A program made the position numbers and the translations under genes. This document shows, one piece after another, positions 8,467 through 17,727 of a DNA stretch of 64,000 bases. The notes beneath the pieces are model-generated. The model was not told the origin of the DNA. It ran no database searches and saw only the letters and a list, made by a program, of their open reading frames with translations. Source of the stretch: Bacteroidota bacterium (GTDB lineage: Bacteria > Bacteroidota > Bacteroidia > Bacteroidales > UBA4417); NCBI GenBank assembly GCA_013376995.1, contig JACAAZ010000004.1:147052-211051 (forward strand), read 5' to 3'. The stretch's first letter is position 1; every line of letters begins with the position of its first letter.

Positions 8467-10797
8467 TTAGAATGAGAACGTAATGCCAGCACTTGGCATG
8501 ATAGGTAATTGGTAGATTTTTTGGTTGCTGATCCTGTCTACATAGAATATGTTCTTCCTGTCATAAATATTTGTAATTGTGACATTTGCATCAAATGAAG
8601 AGTTTTCGCTCAACAGGAATTTTCGTGTAATACCAGCGTCAAGGCGATGATAATAGGGGAGCCGCCCTTTGTTATAATCAGCATATATTACTGAAAGATT
8701 GCCATTCTGGGTAAGGACGTTACTGAAGATTCCCTGAGGAAACTGCAATTGTTCGTAGTATCCCTGGGTTTGAGTAAAAGGGAAACCTGAGCCCATATTC
8801 CACCTGACATTCACCGACCATAATTTTTTGCCGCCAAATTCATAGGAAGCAACAACATTTACATTATGCCGGCGATCATAATGCGGGTTATAGTAAACTT
8901 GTCCGTCATACCTGTCGACATAGGCAAGAGAGTAAACTGCCCATATATAAATATTCTTGTAATCATATTTGAAGGAAAGGTCAAACCCGGCAGCATTGCC
9001 AGTTTCATAGGCAAAATCTTTCCTCAGGTATTCAGGCTTATAGTAAATTGACTGAGCATTCGAGTATGGATCTTCATCCTTGAATAGTTTATTCCTGTTG
9101 ATGTTAGCCAACAGGGAGAAAAACTTGTAATAGACTTCAAAGTTGAATAAAGAGTTTTTCCAGGGCTCATATTCAGCTCCAAGGATTATGTGCTGGGCCG
9201 TTTGAACTTTATGTTTGATGGCCCTGTTACCTAAAGAATCAGGGAGTCGTTCTGTGCCTGACAGGAATCCATAAAACAAATTCACTACATCCCGGTCGCT
9301 ATTGGCTGCAATCAGGTTTTGAGAGTAGAACCCGCCCGCAAGTTTGAATCTTAACTTATTGTTTGCTAGATATTTAATTGCAATTCTTGGTTCAGGGGAG
9401 AATTCAGGTATTGATGCATAATATTGAATCCTGAAACCAGGTTCTATCAGAAATTTTTTCCTGCTGAGTTTATAATTAACGTAAACTGCAATCTCGGAAG
9501 TGTTTTCCTTTTGCTCAATAACCCTGTTAACAGAATTGGTATAATTAAATAAGGTAGTAAATCCCAGAAGTTCTACACCATATTTGAGTTGATCCTTTCC
9601 AAGAAAGTAGGTGAAGCCCATATCAACGTTAAAGCCATTGATTAGACTTGATCGGGCTGGGGAGTTTAGTTCATTCAAATTAATTTTATAAGATGAGTAA
9701 GATACATTGCCTTCCATCAACACTGGAGAAATACCTGGAATCACAACAAAATTCATCCCTGCACCAAAGGCATTCCAGCCGAAATCAGATATCGCTTTGT
9801 ATTTTACCTGATCCTTGAAATTGAATCCGAACAAATTTACTTTACTGCCATTATTTGCGTTAATGGAGACTTTACCATAGAGATCAGTAAAATTGAAAGG
9901 TAATCCTTGTGGATCTATATATGAGTAGAGTGCTTTGGAACTTTGCTCAAGATAGGAGTTTTTAAAAGACAGAATATAGGAAGCGCTTCCGCCATTATCT
10001 GATTTTGATTTATTTAATGGCCCTTCCAGAAGTAATTTCGATCCAAATGAACTTGCTCCTGCTTTGCCCGAAATCCGCTTTTTGTTTCCATCCCGGGTTG
10101 TAATATCCATTATGGAAGATATTCTCCCCCCGTAAGAGGCGCCATATCCTCCTGTATAAACATCAGCAGTACGTAAAATATCTGTTTCGAAAACAGAAAA
10201 TAGTCCAATTGAATGAAATGGGTTATAGATTACCATCCCGTCGAGAATCACCTTGTTTTGAATGGGGGATCCACCTCGGATATAGAGTTGACCTCCCTGG
10301 TCTCCTGTAAAAATGACCCCGGGCAATACCTGAAGATATTGTGCCAGATCTGCCTGTCCCCCAATAGAGGGGATCTGTTTCATTTGTTTGGGAGTGATTT
10401 TAATTACTGAAGTACGGGTATCAGTCCTGAGTTCCTGGTATTCTGCAGAAATGCTGACTCCTTCAAGGGAGTAAGCTGCTTTCTTGATGTACAATTTCTT
10501 GGTCAATACTGTATTACCCGTCAATACAACCTGTTCCTTCAGGGTATCATATCCGATAAACGTTACCAGCAACGTATAGGTTCCTGATGGAATGCGGGAT
10601 ATTGTAAACTGCCCGTTAACATCAGTAGCTGCTCCATACGTAGTCTTCGACAAATATACATTTGTAAAAATGATCGGTTCCCCTGATTCCTTATCATAAA
10701 CAAACCCACGAACTAAATTGCTTTGAGCAAAGATGTTGTTCGACAGAGTAAAAAGAAGAAGTATGGAGAATAGGAAGGCCTTCCTGTATGCTGACAT
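8467..10797 (-). CDS. TonB-dependent receptor with CarboxypepD_reg domain
   Basis: A 776-aa outer-membrane protein. A signal peptide occupies about 1-24 (ending NIFAQ). It is followed by a CarboxypepD_reg-like beta-sandwich (about 28-112, with VRGFVYDKESGEPI), a plug domain (about 125-230, with LPGVIFTGDQGGQLYIRGG) and a 22-strand-type barrel ending in aromatic GITFSF. It imports an unknown ligand using TonB energy. No SusD partner is adjacent, so this is not a glycan-utilisation pair. Its nearest neighbours (dtd, icd) give no substrate clue. Confidence 0.9.
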   Translation of the reverse strand: MSAYRKAFLFSILLLFTLSNNIFAQSNLVRGFVYDKESGEPIIFTNVYLSKTTYGAATDVNGQFTISRIPSGTYTLLVTFIGYDTLKEQVVLTGNTVLTKKLYIKKAAYSLEGVSISAEYQELRTDTRTSVIKITPKQMKQIPSIGGQADLAQYLQVLPGVIFTGDQGGQLYIRGGSPIQNKVILDGMVIYNPFHSIGLFSVFETDILRTADVYTGGYGASYGGRISSIMDITTRDGNKKRISGKAGASSFGSKLLLEGPLNKSKSDNGGSASYILSFKNSYLEQSSKALYSYIDPQGLPFNFTDLYGKVSINANNGSKVNLFGFNFKDQVKYKAISDFGWNAFGAGMNFVVIPGISPVLMEGNVSYSSYKINLNELNSPARSSLINGFNVDMGFTYFLGKDQLKYGVELLGFTTLFNYTNSVNRVIEQKENTSEIAVYVNYKLSRKKFLIEPGFRIQYYASIPEFSPEPRIAIKYLANNKLRFKLAGGFYSQNLIAANSDRDVVNLFYGFLSGTERLPDSLGNRAIKHKVQTAQHIILGAEYEPWKNSLFNFEVYYKFFSLLANINRNKLFKDEDPYSNAQSIYYKPEYLRKDFAYETGNAAGFDLSFKYDYKNIYIWAVYSLAYVDRYDGQVYYNPHYDRRHNVNVVASYEFGGKKLWSVNVRWNMGSGFPFTQTQGYYEQLQFPQGIFSNVLTQNGNLSVIYADYNKGRLPYYHRLDAGITRKFLLSENSSFDANVTITNIYDRKNIFYVDRISNQKIYQLPIMPSAGITFSF

Positions 10798-10822
10798 TTT
10801 AGAGTGTATAGAATTAGCGCAG

Positions 10823-10830
10823 CAAATATA
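10823..10830 (-). promoter_or_regulatory. Candidate -7 element (TATATTTG) for the TonB-dependent receptor
   Basis: Matches TAnnTTTG 25 bp upstream of the ATG. No clear -33 TTG at the right spacing. Confidence 0.35.
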
Positions 10831-11091
10831 ACAAAAAGGAAGGGGTAGATTTTGGTAAATTGCTTTTAGCTTGTTGAACGTATGTTCAATATTCCTGATT
10901 TCGTTTCATTTCTCATAAGCTCATTATTTTTTATTACAAATTAGAACAGTCGATCCAAAGCTATGTTACTCCAGATCATTTTATAAAAAATAATAATTTC
11001 AAAAAATCATTTAAAGAATATATATAGATTTTTGAATGTTTTTGTAATTTTACTGAGTTAACATTCGGAAATTTATTTGATTACAATATTG

Positions 11092-12360
11092 ATGGAAAAG
11101 GGAAAGATTAAAATTGTTGATGGTGTACTTCAAGTGCCTGATTATCCAATAATTCCATTCATTGAAGGAGATGGAACAGGACCGGATATCTGGAATGCAT
11201 CTGTCCGGGTATTTGACGCCGCTGTTGAAAAAGCATATAATGGGAAACGGAAAATTGCCTGGATGGAGGTACTGGCAGGAGAAAAAGCATTCAATAATAC
11301 TGGGAATTGGCTTCCTGATGCAACTTTAGAAGCTTTCAAAGAGTATATTGTCGGCATAAAAGGGCCACTTACTACTCCAGTTGGAGGAGGGATACGTTCT
11401 CTCAATGTTGCTCTTCGTCAAATACTTGATCTATATGTTTGCCTTCGTCCCGTCCGTTGGTTTCAAGGCGTTCCTAGCCCGGTACTTCACCCTGAAAGGG
11501 TTGATATGCATATTTTTCGTGAAAATACAGAGGATATCTATGCCGGTATTGAATTCATGAAAGGTACTCCGGAAGCTGAAAAGGTCAAGAATTTCCTGAT
11601 CAATGAGATGGGCATTAAGAAAATCAGATTTCCTGAATCCTCTTCTTTTGGTATAAAGCCGGTATCGCAGGAAGGAACAGAGCGGTTAGTAAGGGCAGCA
11701 CTGCTATTTGCATTGAAGCATCGACTCCCATCCTTGACTATAGTTCATAAAGGCAATATCATGAAGTTTACTGAGGGTGCTTTTAAAACCTGGGGCTATG
11801 AGCTTGCCGAACGTGAATTTGGTGATCAAACTTTTACTTGGGCTCAATATGACAGGATAATAGCTGAAAAAGGAAAAGATGCAGCAGATCATGCTCAGCA
11901 AACGGCTATTGATAATGGTAAACTGATAGTAAAAGATGTAATTGCTGATGCTTTCCTTCAGCAGATCCTGCTCAGGCCTTCAGATTATTCAGTAATTGCT
12001 ACTCTCAACCTCAACGGGGATTATATTTCTGATGCCCTTGCTGCTATGGTTGGCGGAATTGGTATTGCCCCCGGTGCAAATATTAATTATAACACCGGTC
12101 ATGCAATTTTTGAAGCAACACATGGAACCGCCCCCAAATATGCCGGCCTGGATGTTGTAAATCCTGGCTCTGTCATTCTTTCAGGTGCCCTGATGTTTGA
12201 ATACATGGGTTGGAATGAGGTTGCCAAACTGATATATGCTTCCATTGAGAAGACCATTGCTGCTAAAACAGTTACATATGACTTTCACAGATTAATGGAA
12301 GGCGCAATTAAACTCAAAACTTCACAATTTGCAGATGAATTGATCAAGAATATGATCTAA
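11092..12360 (+). CDS. icd: NADP-dependent isocitrate dehydrogenase
   Basis: A 422-aa TCA-cycle enzyme of the E. coli Icd type. Visible motifs are [13 protein letters not shown] (substrate serine loop), [30 protein letters not shown], and [17 protein letters not shown]. The Lys-Tyr of APKYAG corresponds to E. coli K344/Y345 and indicates NADP. I chose ATG 11092 rather than the in-frame TTG 11077, because the extra residues (MITIL) are not family-like. Citrate synthase follows 59 bp downstream on the same strand, so the pair is probably an operon for oxidative TCA entry. Confidence 0.95.
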   Translation: MEKGKIKIVDGVLQVPDYPIIPFIEGDGTGPDIWNASVRVFDAAVEKAYNGKRKIAWMEVLAGEKAFNNTGNWLPDATLEAFKEYIVGIKGPLTTPVGGGIRSLNVALRQILDLYVCLRPVRWFQGVPSPVLHPERVDMHIFRENTEDIYAGIEFMKGTPEAEKVKNFLINEMGIKKIRFPESSSFGIKPVSQEGTERLVRAALLFALKHRLPSLTIVHKGNIMKFTEGAFKTWGYELAEREFGDQTFTWAQYDRIIAEKGKDAADHAQQTAIDNGKLIVKDVIADAFLQQILLRPSDYSVIATLNLNGDYISDALAAMVGGIGIAPGANINYNTGHAIFEATHGTAPKYAGLDVVNPGSVILSGALMFEYMGWNEVAKLIYASIEKTIAAKTVTYDFHRLMEGAIKLKTSQFADELIKNMI

Positions 12361-12419
12361 CTTAATGCACTCTTCAGGACTATTTAATCTCAATTTTCAC
12401 CTTTAAAATTCCCGTCCAA

Positions 12420-13748
12420 ATGTCAGTTCGCTTAAAAGATAAATTGCAGGAAAAAATACTGGAATGGAGGCCCAGGACAGAAAGGCTTCTAAAAGAGTTT
12501 GGTGACGTAGTTGTTGATAAGATAACTATTTCACAGGTAATTGGCGGGATGCGGGGTGTTAAATCCCTAGTTACCGACATCTCTTATCTGGACCCTTTCG
12601 AAGGTATTCGTTACCGGGGGTATACATTGCCTGAAGTTTTTGAAAAACTTCCTAAACCTAAAGGTGCTACAATGCCTTATGTAGAAGGCCTTTTTTATCT
12701 TTTGGTAACAGGAGAAATTCCTAACGAGGAAGAATTGCAGGATATTGTTGATGAATTTAACAAACGGAGGATACTTCCCCGTTATGTATACGAAGTAATT
12801 GATGGAATGCCATGTTGTAGTCATCCAATGGCAATTTTCTCTGCGGTTGTTACTACACTCCAGCGAGAGTCACTATTCGCCAAGAAGTATGCTTCAGGTA
12901 AGCTTCATAAACTGGATTATTGGGATCCGACATATGAAGATGCACTTAACCTGATGGCCAAAATGCCGGAGATTGCCACGTATATATACGCAAAGCTTTA
13001 CCGGGATGGAAAACGTATCCAGTCAAACCCTTACCTTGACTTTGGAGGAAACTTTGCTCATATGATGGGTATAGGGTCTCCATATGATGATGTGAGCAGA
13101 ATGCATTTTATCATTCACGCTGATCATGAAGGCGGAAATGTAAGCGCACACACCGGTCATCTGGTTGCCAGTTCATTATCTGATATTTATCTCTCAATTT
13201 CTTCAATGATCAATGGGCTTGCAGGTCCTTTGCATGGTCTTGCAAACCAGGAAGTTCTTCGCTGGTTGCAGGGAGTTATGGAGAAGATGGATGGAAGGGT
13301 TCCCAGTGAGCAGGAAATGAAACAGTTCGTATGGGATACCTTGAAATCAGGCCAGGTTATTCCTGGGTTCGGGCATGCTGTTCTTCGCAAAACTGATCCA
13401 AGATATATGCTTCAAAGGGAGTTTTCTCTTACACATTTGAAAGAAGATCCTTTATTCCAGTACGTTGATTTGCTTTATAAAGTAGTTCCTCCCATTTTGC
13501 TTGAGCAGGGAAAGGCTAAAAATCCATGGCCCAATGTTGATGCTCAATCCGGCGTAATTCAATGGTATTATGGCGTAAAAGAATATGATTTCTATACTGT
13601 TCTATTTGGGATAGGCCGTGCCATCGGTATTTGTGCCAATATTATCTGGGACCGTGCCCTTGGTTATTCGTTGGAACGTCCAAAATCACTTACTACTGAT
13701 ATGCTGGAAGACATAGCTGCAGGGAAGGAAATTATTGCAGAGGATTAA
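12420..13748 (+). CDS. gltA: Citrate synthase, type I (eukaryote-like)
   Basis: 442 aa; condenses acetyl-CoA and oxaloacetate. The catalytic residues are visible as H272 (GPLHGLANQEVL), H319 (GFGHAVLRKTDPRY) and D374 (NVDAQSG), matching pig H274/H320/D375 almost residue for residue. The segment HADHEGGNVSAHTGHLV and the overall length resemble mitochondrial type I dimeric enzymes rather than the hexameric, NADH-regulated proteobacterial type. It lies 59 bp downstream of icd and ends in a strong terminator. Confidence 0.95.
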   Translation: MSVRLKDKLQEKILEWRPRTERLLKEFGDVVVDKITISQVIGGMRGVKSLVTDISYLDPFEGIRYRGYTLPEVFEKLPKPKGATMPYVEGLFYLLVTGEIPNEEELQDIVDEFNKRRILPRYVYEVIDGMPCCSHPMAIFSAVVTTLQRESLFAKKYASGKLHKLDYWDPTYEDALNLMAKMPEIATYIYAKLYRDGKRIQSNPYLDFGGNFAHMMGIGSPYDDVSRMHFIIHADHEGGNVSAHTGHLVASSLSDIYLSISSMINGLAGPLHGLANQEVLRWLQGVMEKMDGRVPSEQEMKQFVWDTLKSGQVIPGFGHAVLRKTDPRYMLQREFSLTHLKEDPLFQYVDLLYKVVPPILLEQGKAKNPWPNVDAQSGVIQWYYGVKEYDFYTVLFGIGRAIGICANIIWDRALGYSLERPKSLTTDMLEDIAAGKEIIAED

Positions 13749-13770
13749 TGTTCAATACAATGAGTTATGG

Positions 13771-13801
13771 ACGGCTATCTTTGGATAGCCGTTTTTTTTT
13801 G
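13771..13801 (+). terminator. Rho-independent terminator after gltA
   Basis: A 9-bp stem ACGGCTATC/GATAGCCGT around a TTTG loop, followed by a run of T (13792-13800). Confidence 0.9.
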
Positions 13802-14059
13802 TGCAAATATCATGAATTTAGCATATTGTATTTGTAATATTCAGATAATTAGAGTTTTATGTATATAAAAATTGAGGATATATCTCTTCTCAAGTTTAGA
13901 ATTTGTTAATAACTCTATATATGCATTTTTTATTAACATATTGCGGTGCTATGTAGTTCATTATCTTGCCTTTGGTGATTAGGCATATGCTTTGATAAAA
14001 AAAAGAGTAGGAAATGGAAACTTCGCAAGTTATTTTTGCAACTCAAAATATCACTTGCC
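13802..14059. other. AT-rich intergenic region between gltA and yjbQ
   Basis: No convincing coding sequence or RNA gene is seen. It contains the gltA terminator at its left end and a TATTTTTG promoter-like motif at its right end. Confidence 0.5.
14031..14038 (+). promoter_or_regulatory. Candidate -7 element (TATTTTTG) for yjbQ
   Basis: Matches TAnnTTTG, 21 bp upstream of the ATG at 14060. It overlaps the alternative TTG codon at 14036, which argues against that start. No -33 element is obvious. Confidence 0.35.
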
Positions 14060-14467
14060 ATGATTCAACAAGTTGAATTTACTTTACCCGAATTTGAAAG
14101 GGGATTTCATGTAATTACAAGCGAAGTGCTATCCCAGCTTCCCAAATTACCCGAGAAAGGACTGATGAATGTTTTTATTAAACACACATCAGCAGGGATT
14201 ACTGTGAATGAGACTGCTGATCCAACAGTACTCACAGATTTCGAGATGGTTTTTAATAAAATAGTTCCAGATGAACTGTATTACCGTCATCTTGGAGAGG
14301 AGCCTGACGATATGCCTGCCCACGTTAAGACTACTCTGTCCGGAGCATCTGTAACTATACCGATAACTGATGGAAAGCCTAACCTTAACCCGGTTCAAGG
14401 GTTATATCTCTGTGAATACAGGAACCAGGGCGGTCCCAGGACACTTGTTGTCACTATCTATTCATAA
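14060..14467 (+). CDS. yjbQ: YjbQ/UPF0047 family protein
   Basis: A 135-aa single-domain protein of the YjbQ family. Members have weak thiamine-phosphate synthase activity in vitro and are thought to act on damaged or phosphorylated metabolites; the true substrate is unknown. Conserved features are FHVIT near the N-terminus, FIKHTSAGITVNE (about 41-53), HVKTTLSGASVTIPI, and the end motif RTLVVTIYS. The ATG at 14060 gives the family-typical N-terminus MIQQVEFTL; an upstream in-frame TTG (14036) was rejected. It converges on acpH with 3 bp between. Confidence 0.9.
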   Translation: MIQQVEFTLPEFERGFHVITSEVLSQLPKLPEKGLMNVFIKHTSAGITVNETADPTVLTDFEMVFNKIVPDELYYRHLGEEPDDMPAHVKTTLSGASVTIPITDGKPNLNPVQGLYLCEYRNQGGPRTLVVTIYS

Positions 14468-14470
14468 GGG

Positions 14471-15052
14471 CTAAACTCCATGTTTTTCTGCTACAAAATT
14501 GCATAGTTCAGGAAAAAACTCCTCGAACTCGGTTTTGTATTCTTTATAGGAGATTTTTAGATCAGTAACGGCATGCTCCATTTTTGAAACAAATGTGGTG
14601 CGATGCGACATACCTGTTAAGGCTTTCTGAAGACCCTCAAATTCGGCGTAGGCACTAAGCCAGTTGTTTCGCGCCATATGGGGCAAGATACGTTGTGCTC
14701 TGGGTGGCAGGATCTGAAAATTCCTAAAAAGTAGATCGTACCTCGATTTCGTGAAATTTTCAATACTTTCTTTGCTATACTTATTCCATTCAGTCGCAAG
14801 GAAATGGTCATAAAACATATCAACAATAACTCCCGAGTATTTGCTATAAGAAGGGCGGAGACGATGAATGCTGCGTCTGACAATCTCGTGCGAATCCGTA
14901 TAATCATCTATGGATCGGTGCATTAAAATACCTCTCTTAATTCCAGGCTTGTAATCTTCGATCTTATTTCCTTTAATGTGATCAGCAATAAAATTACCAA
15001 TAATCAGATCTTCATTTTCTCCTGCCAGGAACAGGTGGGCAAGGTAATTCAT
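14471..15052 (-). CDS. acpH: Acyl carrier protein phosphodiesterase
   Basis: A 193-aa protein of the AcpH/DUF479 family, which removes the 4'-phosphopantetheine prosthetic group from acyl carrier protein. It starts MNYLAHLFLAG, followed by GNFIADHIKG (about 19-28), the metal-binding HRSIDDYTDSH (about 45-55) and MFYDHFLA (about 79-86). These His/Asp residues are the HD-like active site of the family. Full length. It is convergent with yjbQ and divergent from iorA. Confidence 0.92.
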   Translation of the reverse strand: MNYLAHLFLAGENEDLIIGNFIADHIKGNKIEDYKPGIKRGILMHRSIDDYTDSHEIVRRSIHRLRPSYSKYSGVIVDMFYDHFLATEWNKYSKESIENFTKSRYDLLFRNFQILPPRAQRILPHMARNNWLSAYAEFEGLQKALTGMSHRTTFVSKMEHAVTDLKISYKEYKTEFEEFFPELCNFVAEKHGV

Positions 15053-15191
15053 AGGAAATTCACTTAGTGAAAAGGGTAAACAATAAACATATTTATTAAG
15101 TTCATTATCAATGAATTAATTTATGTATCTTGATTCAATAAAAATAGGCCTTATTTTATTTGCATGAGAGCATCAGGTATTGTTAATTTTT

Positions 15192-15199
15192 TAGCTTTG
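15192..15199 (+). promoter_or_regulatory. Candidate -7 element (TAGCTTTG) for iorAB
   Basis: Matches TAnnTTTG 39 bp upstream of the iorA ATG. No TTG at optimal -33 spacing, so support is weak. Confidence 0.35.
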
Positions 15200-15238
15200 T
15201 GGATGATAAGCCTGACAAAATCTTAAATTCCATATATC

Positions 15239-16861
15239 ATGCAAAAGCTTATGTTGTTAGGGGACGAGGCCATAGCACAAGGAGCCATTGATGCCGGTAT
15301 GTCAGGCATCTATGCTTACCCCGGCACTCCTTCCACTGAAATTACTGAATTTATTATTCATTCAAAGGAAGCCCAGATTCGTCATATTCGTTCCGGCTGG
15401 TCTGCCAATGAGAAAACTGCTATGGAATCTGCATTGGGAATGTCCTATGCAGGGAAAAGGGCCATGGTTTGCATGAAACATGTGGGGCTGAATGTAGCTG
15501 CTGATGCATTTGTAAATTCAGCTATTACCGGTGCCAATGGCGGATTGATCATCGTTTCAGCTGATGATCCTTCTATGCATTCGTCACAAAATGAACAAGA
15601 TTCCAGGTTCTATGGTAAATTTGCCATGATTCCGATCCTGGAACCATCCAATCAACAGGAAGCCTACGATATGGTTTTCTATGGTTTTGACCTTTCAGAG
15701 AAATTAGGTTTACCTGTCTTAATGCGTATCACCACCCGTCTCGCACATTCCAGGTCCGGAGTGCAACGTCTTGCCTCAAGGGAGCAAAACGGGGTGAAGC
15801 TTCCTAAAAATCCCAGGCAGTTCATCCTATTGCCGGCAAATGCAAGACGTCAATACAAATCTCTTCTGCAGAAGCAGGATGCAATGGAAGAAGCAGGCCT
15901 GAATTCAGGCTTCAATTCATATTTTGACGGACCTGATAAAAGTATGGGGATAATTACTTCAGGAATTGGATATAACTATTTGATGGAGAATTATCCTGAC
16001 CGGATTGTTCCTTTCCCAATTGTAAAAATAGGACAGTATCCACTGCCACACTCCATGATAAGCCAAATTTACAATGACTGCAATGAACTGCTAATTCTGG
16101 AAGAAGGTGCTCCTGTCATTGAAGAAATGTTAAAGGGCTTTCTGAACCTGGGTAAAAAGGTTAAAGGGAGGTTGGATAATACAATTCCAAGAGACGGAGA
16201 ACTTAACCCTAATATTGTAGCAGTAGCTTTAGGTAAAGTAGATACTAGGGGAAAAGAAATTCCTTCAGTTGTTGTTAACAGGCCACCCTCACTCTGCAAG
16301 GGATGTCCGCATATCTATTCATATAATGCTTTAAATCAAGCACTGGATACATGGAGCAAAGGCCGCGTGTTCTCTGATATTGGATGCTATACCCTTGGAG
16401 CATTGGACCCTTTTGATGCAATAAATACCTGCGTTGATATGGGGGCTTCCATAACAATGGCCAAAGGAGCAGCTGACGCTGGCCTGCTTCCGGCAGTGGC
16501 AGTTATTGGTGACAGTACTTTTACACATAGTGGGATAACCGGTTTGATTGATTGTGTTAATGATCACTCATCCATTACAATTATGATCCTGGATAATGCG
16601 ACAACTGCTATGACAGGGGGGCAAACTTCTGCCGCATTTGGCAAGATTGAGGATATTTGTAAAGGGGTCGGGGTTCATGAAGACCATATTATAGTTCTGA
16701 ATCCATCTCCAAAAAATCATGAGGAGAATATGGCCATCCTAAAAAAGGAACTTGAATACAAAGGTGTTTCAGTTATCATTCCAAGGAGAGAATGTATTCA
16801 AACAGCTATGAGGACGCTCAAGGAATCCAAGAAACAAAAGGTGGGTGAACCTGTAAATTAG
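15239..16861 (+). CDS. iorA: Indolepyruvate:ferredoxin oxidoreductase alpha subunit (short form)
   Basis: 540 aa. With IorB it oxidatively decarboxylates aromatic 2-oxo acids (indolepyruvate, phenylpyruvate) to aryl-acyl-CoA, reducing ferredoxin. The N-terminal pyrimidine-binding domain has YPGTPSTEI (about 28). CKGCPHIY (about 353-360) precedes the C-terminal thiamine diphosphate domain with GDSTFTHSG and DNATTAMTGGQ (about 425-460). Archaeal IorA carries a C-terminal 2x[4Fe-4S] ferredoxin domain. Here the protein ends without any CxxCxxC cluster motif, so electrons must leave by another route. As I recall, short IorA is usual in Bacteroidota. iorB follows 95 bp later. Confidence 0.93.
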   Translation: MQKLMLLGDEAIAQGAIDAGMSGIYAYPGTPSTEITEFIIHSKEAQIRHIRSGWSANEKTAMESALGMSYAGKRAMVCMKHVGLNVAADAFVNSAITGANGGLIIVSADDPSMHSSQNEQDSRFYGKFAMIPILEPSNQQEAYDMVFYGFDLSEKLGLPVLMRITTRLAHSRSGVQRLASREQNGVKLPKNPRQFILLPANARRQYKSLLQKQDAMEEAGLNSGFNSYFDGPDKSMGIITSGIGYNYLMENYPDRIVPFPIVKIGQYPLPHSMISQIYNDCNELLILEEGAPVIEEMLKGFLNLGKKVKGRLDNTIPRDGELNPNIVAVALGKVDTRGKEIPSVVVNRPPSLCKGCPHIYSYNALNQALDTWSKGRVFSDIGCYTLGALDPFDAINTCVDMGASITMAKGAADAGLLPAVAVIGDSTFTHSGITGLIDCVNDHSSITIMILDNATTAMTGGQTSAAFGKIEDICKGVGVHEDHIIVLNPSPKNHEENMAILKKELEYKGVSVIIPRRECIQTAMRTLKESKKQKVGEPVN

Positions 16862-16956
16862 TGTTCCTCGTCGTTGGTTTTTCAGTATTACACAATTCAA
16901 AAATTAATATTGAACTGATTTCATACCCCAGTTCATTGAGATAAAAAATCTAAATA

Positions 16957-17541
16957 ATGAAAAGAGATATCATTTTGGCTGGTGTTGGGGGACAAGGAAT
17001 TCTCTCAATCGCTGCGACCATTGGAATGGCCGCTTTGGGATCCGGACTTCATCTTAAACAGGCTGAAGTTCATGGGATGAGTCAAAGAGGTGGTGATGTT
17101 TCATCCAACCTGCGCATAGCCGACCATGAGATTGCATCTGATCTGATCCCATTTGGACAGGCAGACCTGATAATTTCTGTTGAACCGATGGAATCATTGC
17201 GTTATTTGCCCCTATTATCGGATTCTGGTTGGTTGATTACAAATACCAAACCCTACATAAACATCAGCAATTACCCTTCTATGGATGCTCTGATGAAAGA
17301 AATAGATTCCTTCGAAAAGCACATTGCCCTGAATGCTGATGATATTGCCAAGGATTTGGGTACTGCCCGTTCTGCAAATATGGTGATCCTTGGCGCTGCA
17401 ACTCCATTCCTCGAGATACCTCATGATAAGATCGCGGATGCAATCAGGCAGATATTTACGCGAAAAGGAGCTGAAGTTGTGAAATTGAACATAGACGCCT
17501 TTGAAGCAGGTTACCAATTTGCGATTTCACATATGAATTAA
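16957..17541 (+). CDS. iorB: Indolepyruvate:ferredoxin oxidoreductase beta subunit
   Basis: A 194-aa gamma-type domain of the 2-oxoacid:ferredoxin oxidoreductase family. It begins with the CoA/nucleotide-type loop GVGGQGILSIAATIG (about 9-23), followed by the family motif EVHGMSQRGGDVSSNLRI (about 42-59). It pairs with the alpha subunit directly upstream and is followed by a terminator, making a two-gene operon. Confidence 0.94.
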   Translation: MKRDIILAGVGGQGILSIAATIGMAALGSGLHLKQAEVHGMSQRGGDVSSNLRIADHEIASDLIPFGQADLIISVEPMESLRYLPLLSDSGWLITNTKPYINISNYPSMDALMKEIDSFEKHIALNADDIAKDLGTARSANMVILGAATPFLEIPHDKIADAIRQIFTRKGAEVVKLNIDAFEAGYQFAISHMN

Positions 17542-17651
17542 CCTCAATTGTCAGATTAGATTGAAGAACAGGTAGAGTCTTCCAGGAAAAGGCTTATATA
17601 CAACATGAAGCTGAAGAAAATTCTGACTGGTTGAATGCCGCAAAATATACT

Positions 17652-17676
17652 AACAGGGTATTTACCCTGTTTTTTA
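17652..17676 (+). terminator. Rho-independent terminator after iorB
   Basis: An 8-bp stem AACAGGGT/ACCCTGTT with loop ATTT, followed by TTTTT. Confidence 0.85.
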
Positions 17677-17727
17677 TTGTCAATCCAACGTTCTTAAATA
17701 GACTTTTTTGTTAAAAACATAATCTGA

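Noticed and set aside
11077-11091. TTG start for icd
   Set aside because: Adds five non-conserved residues; ATG at 11092 gives the family N-terminus.
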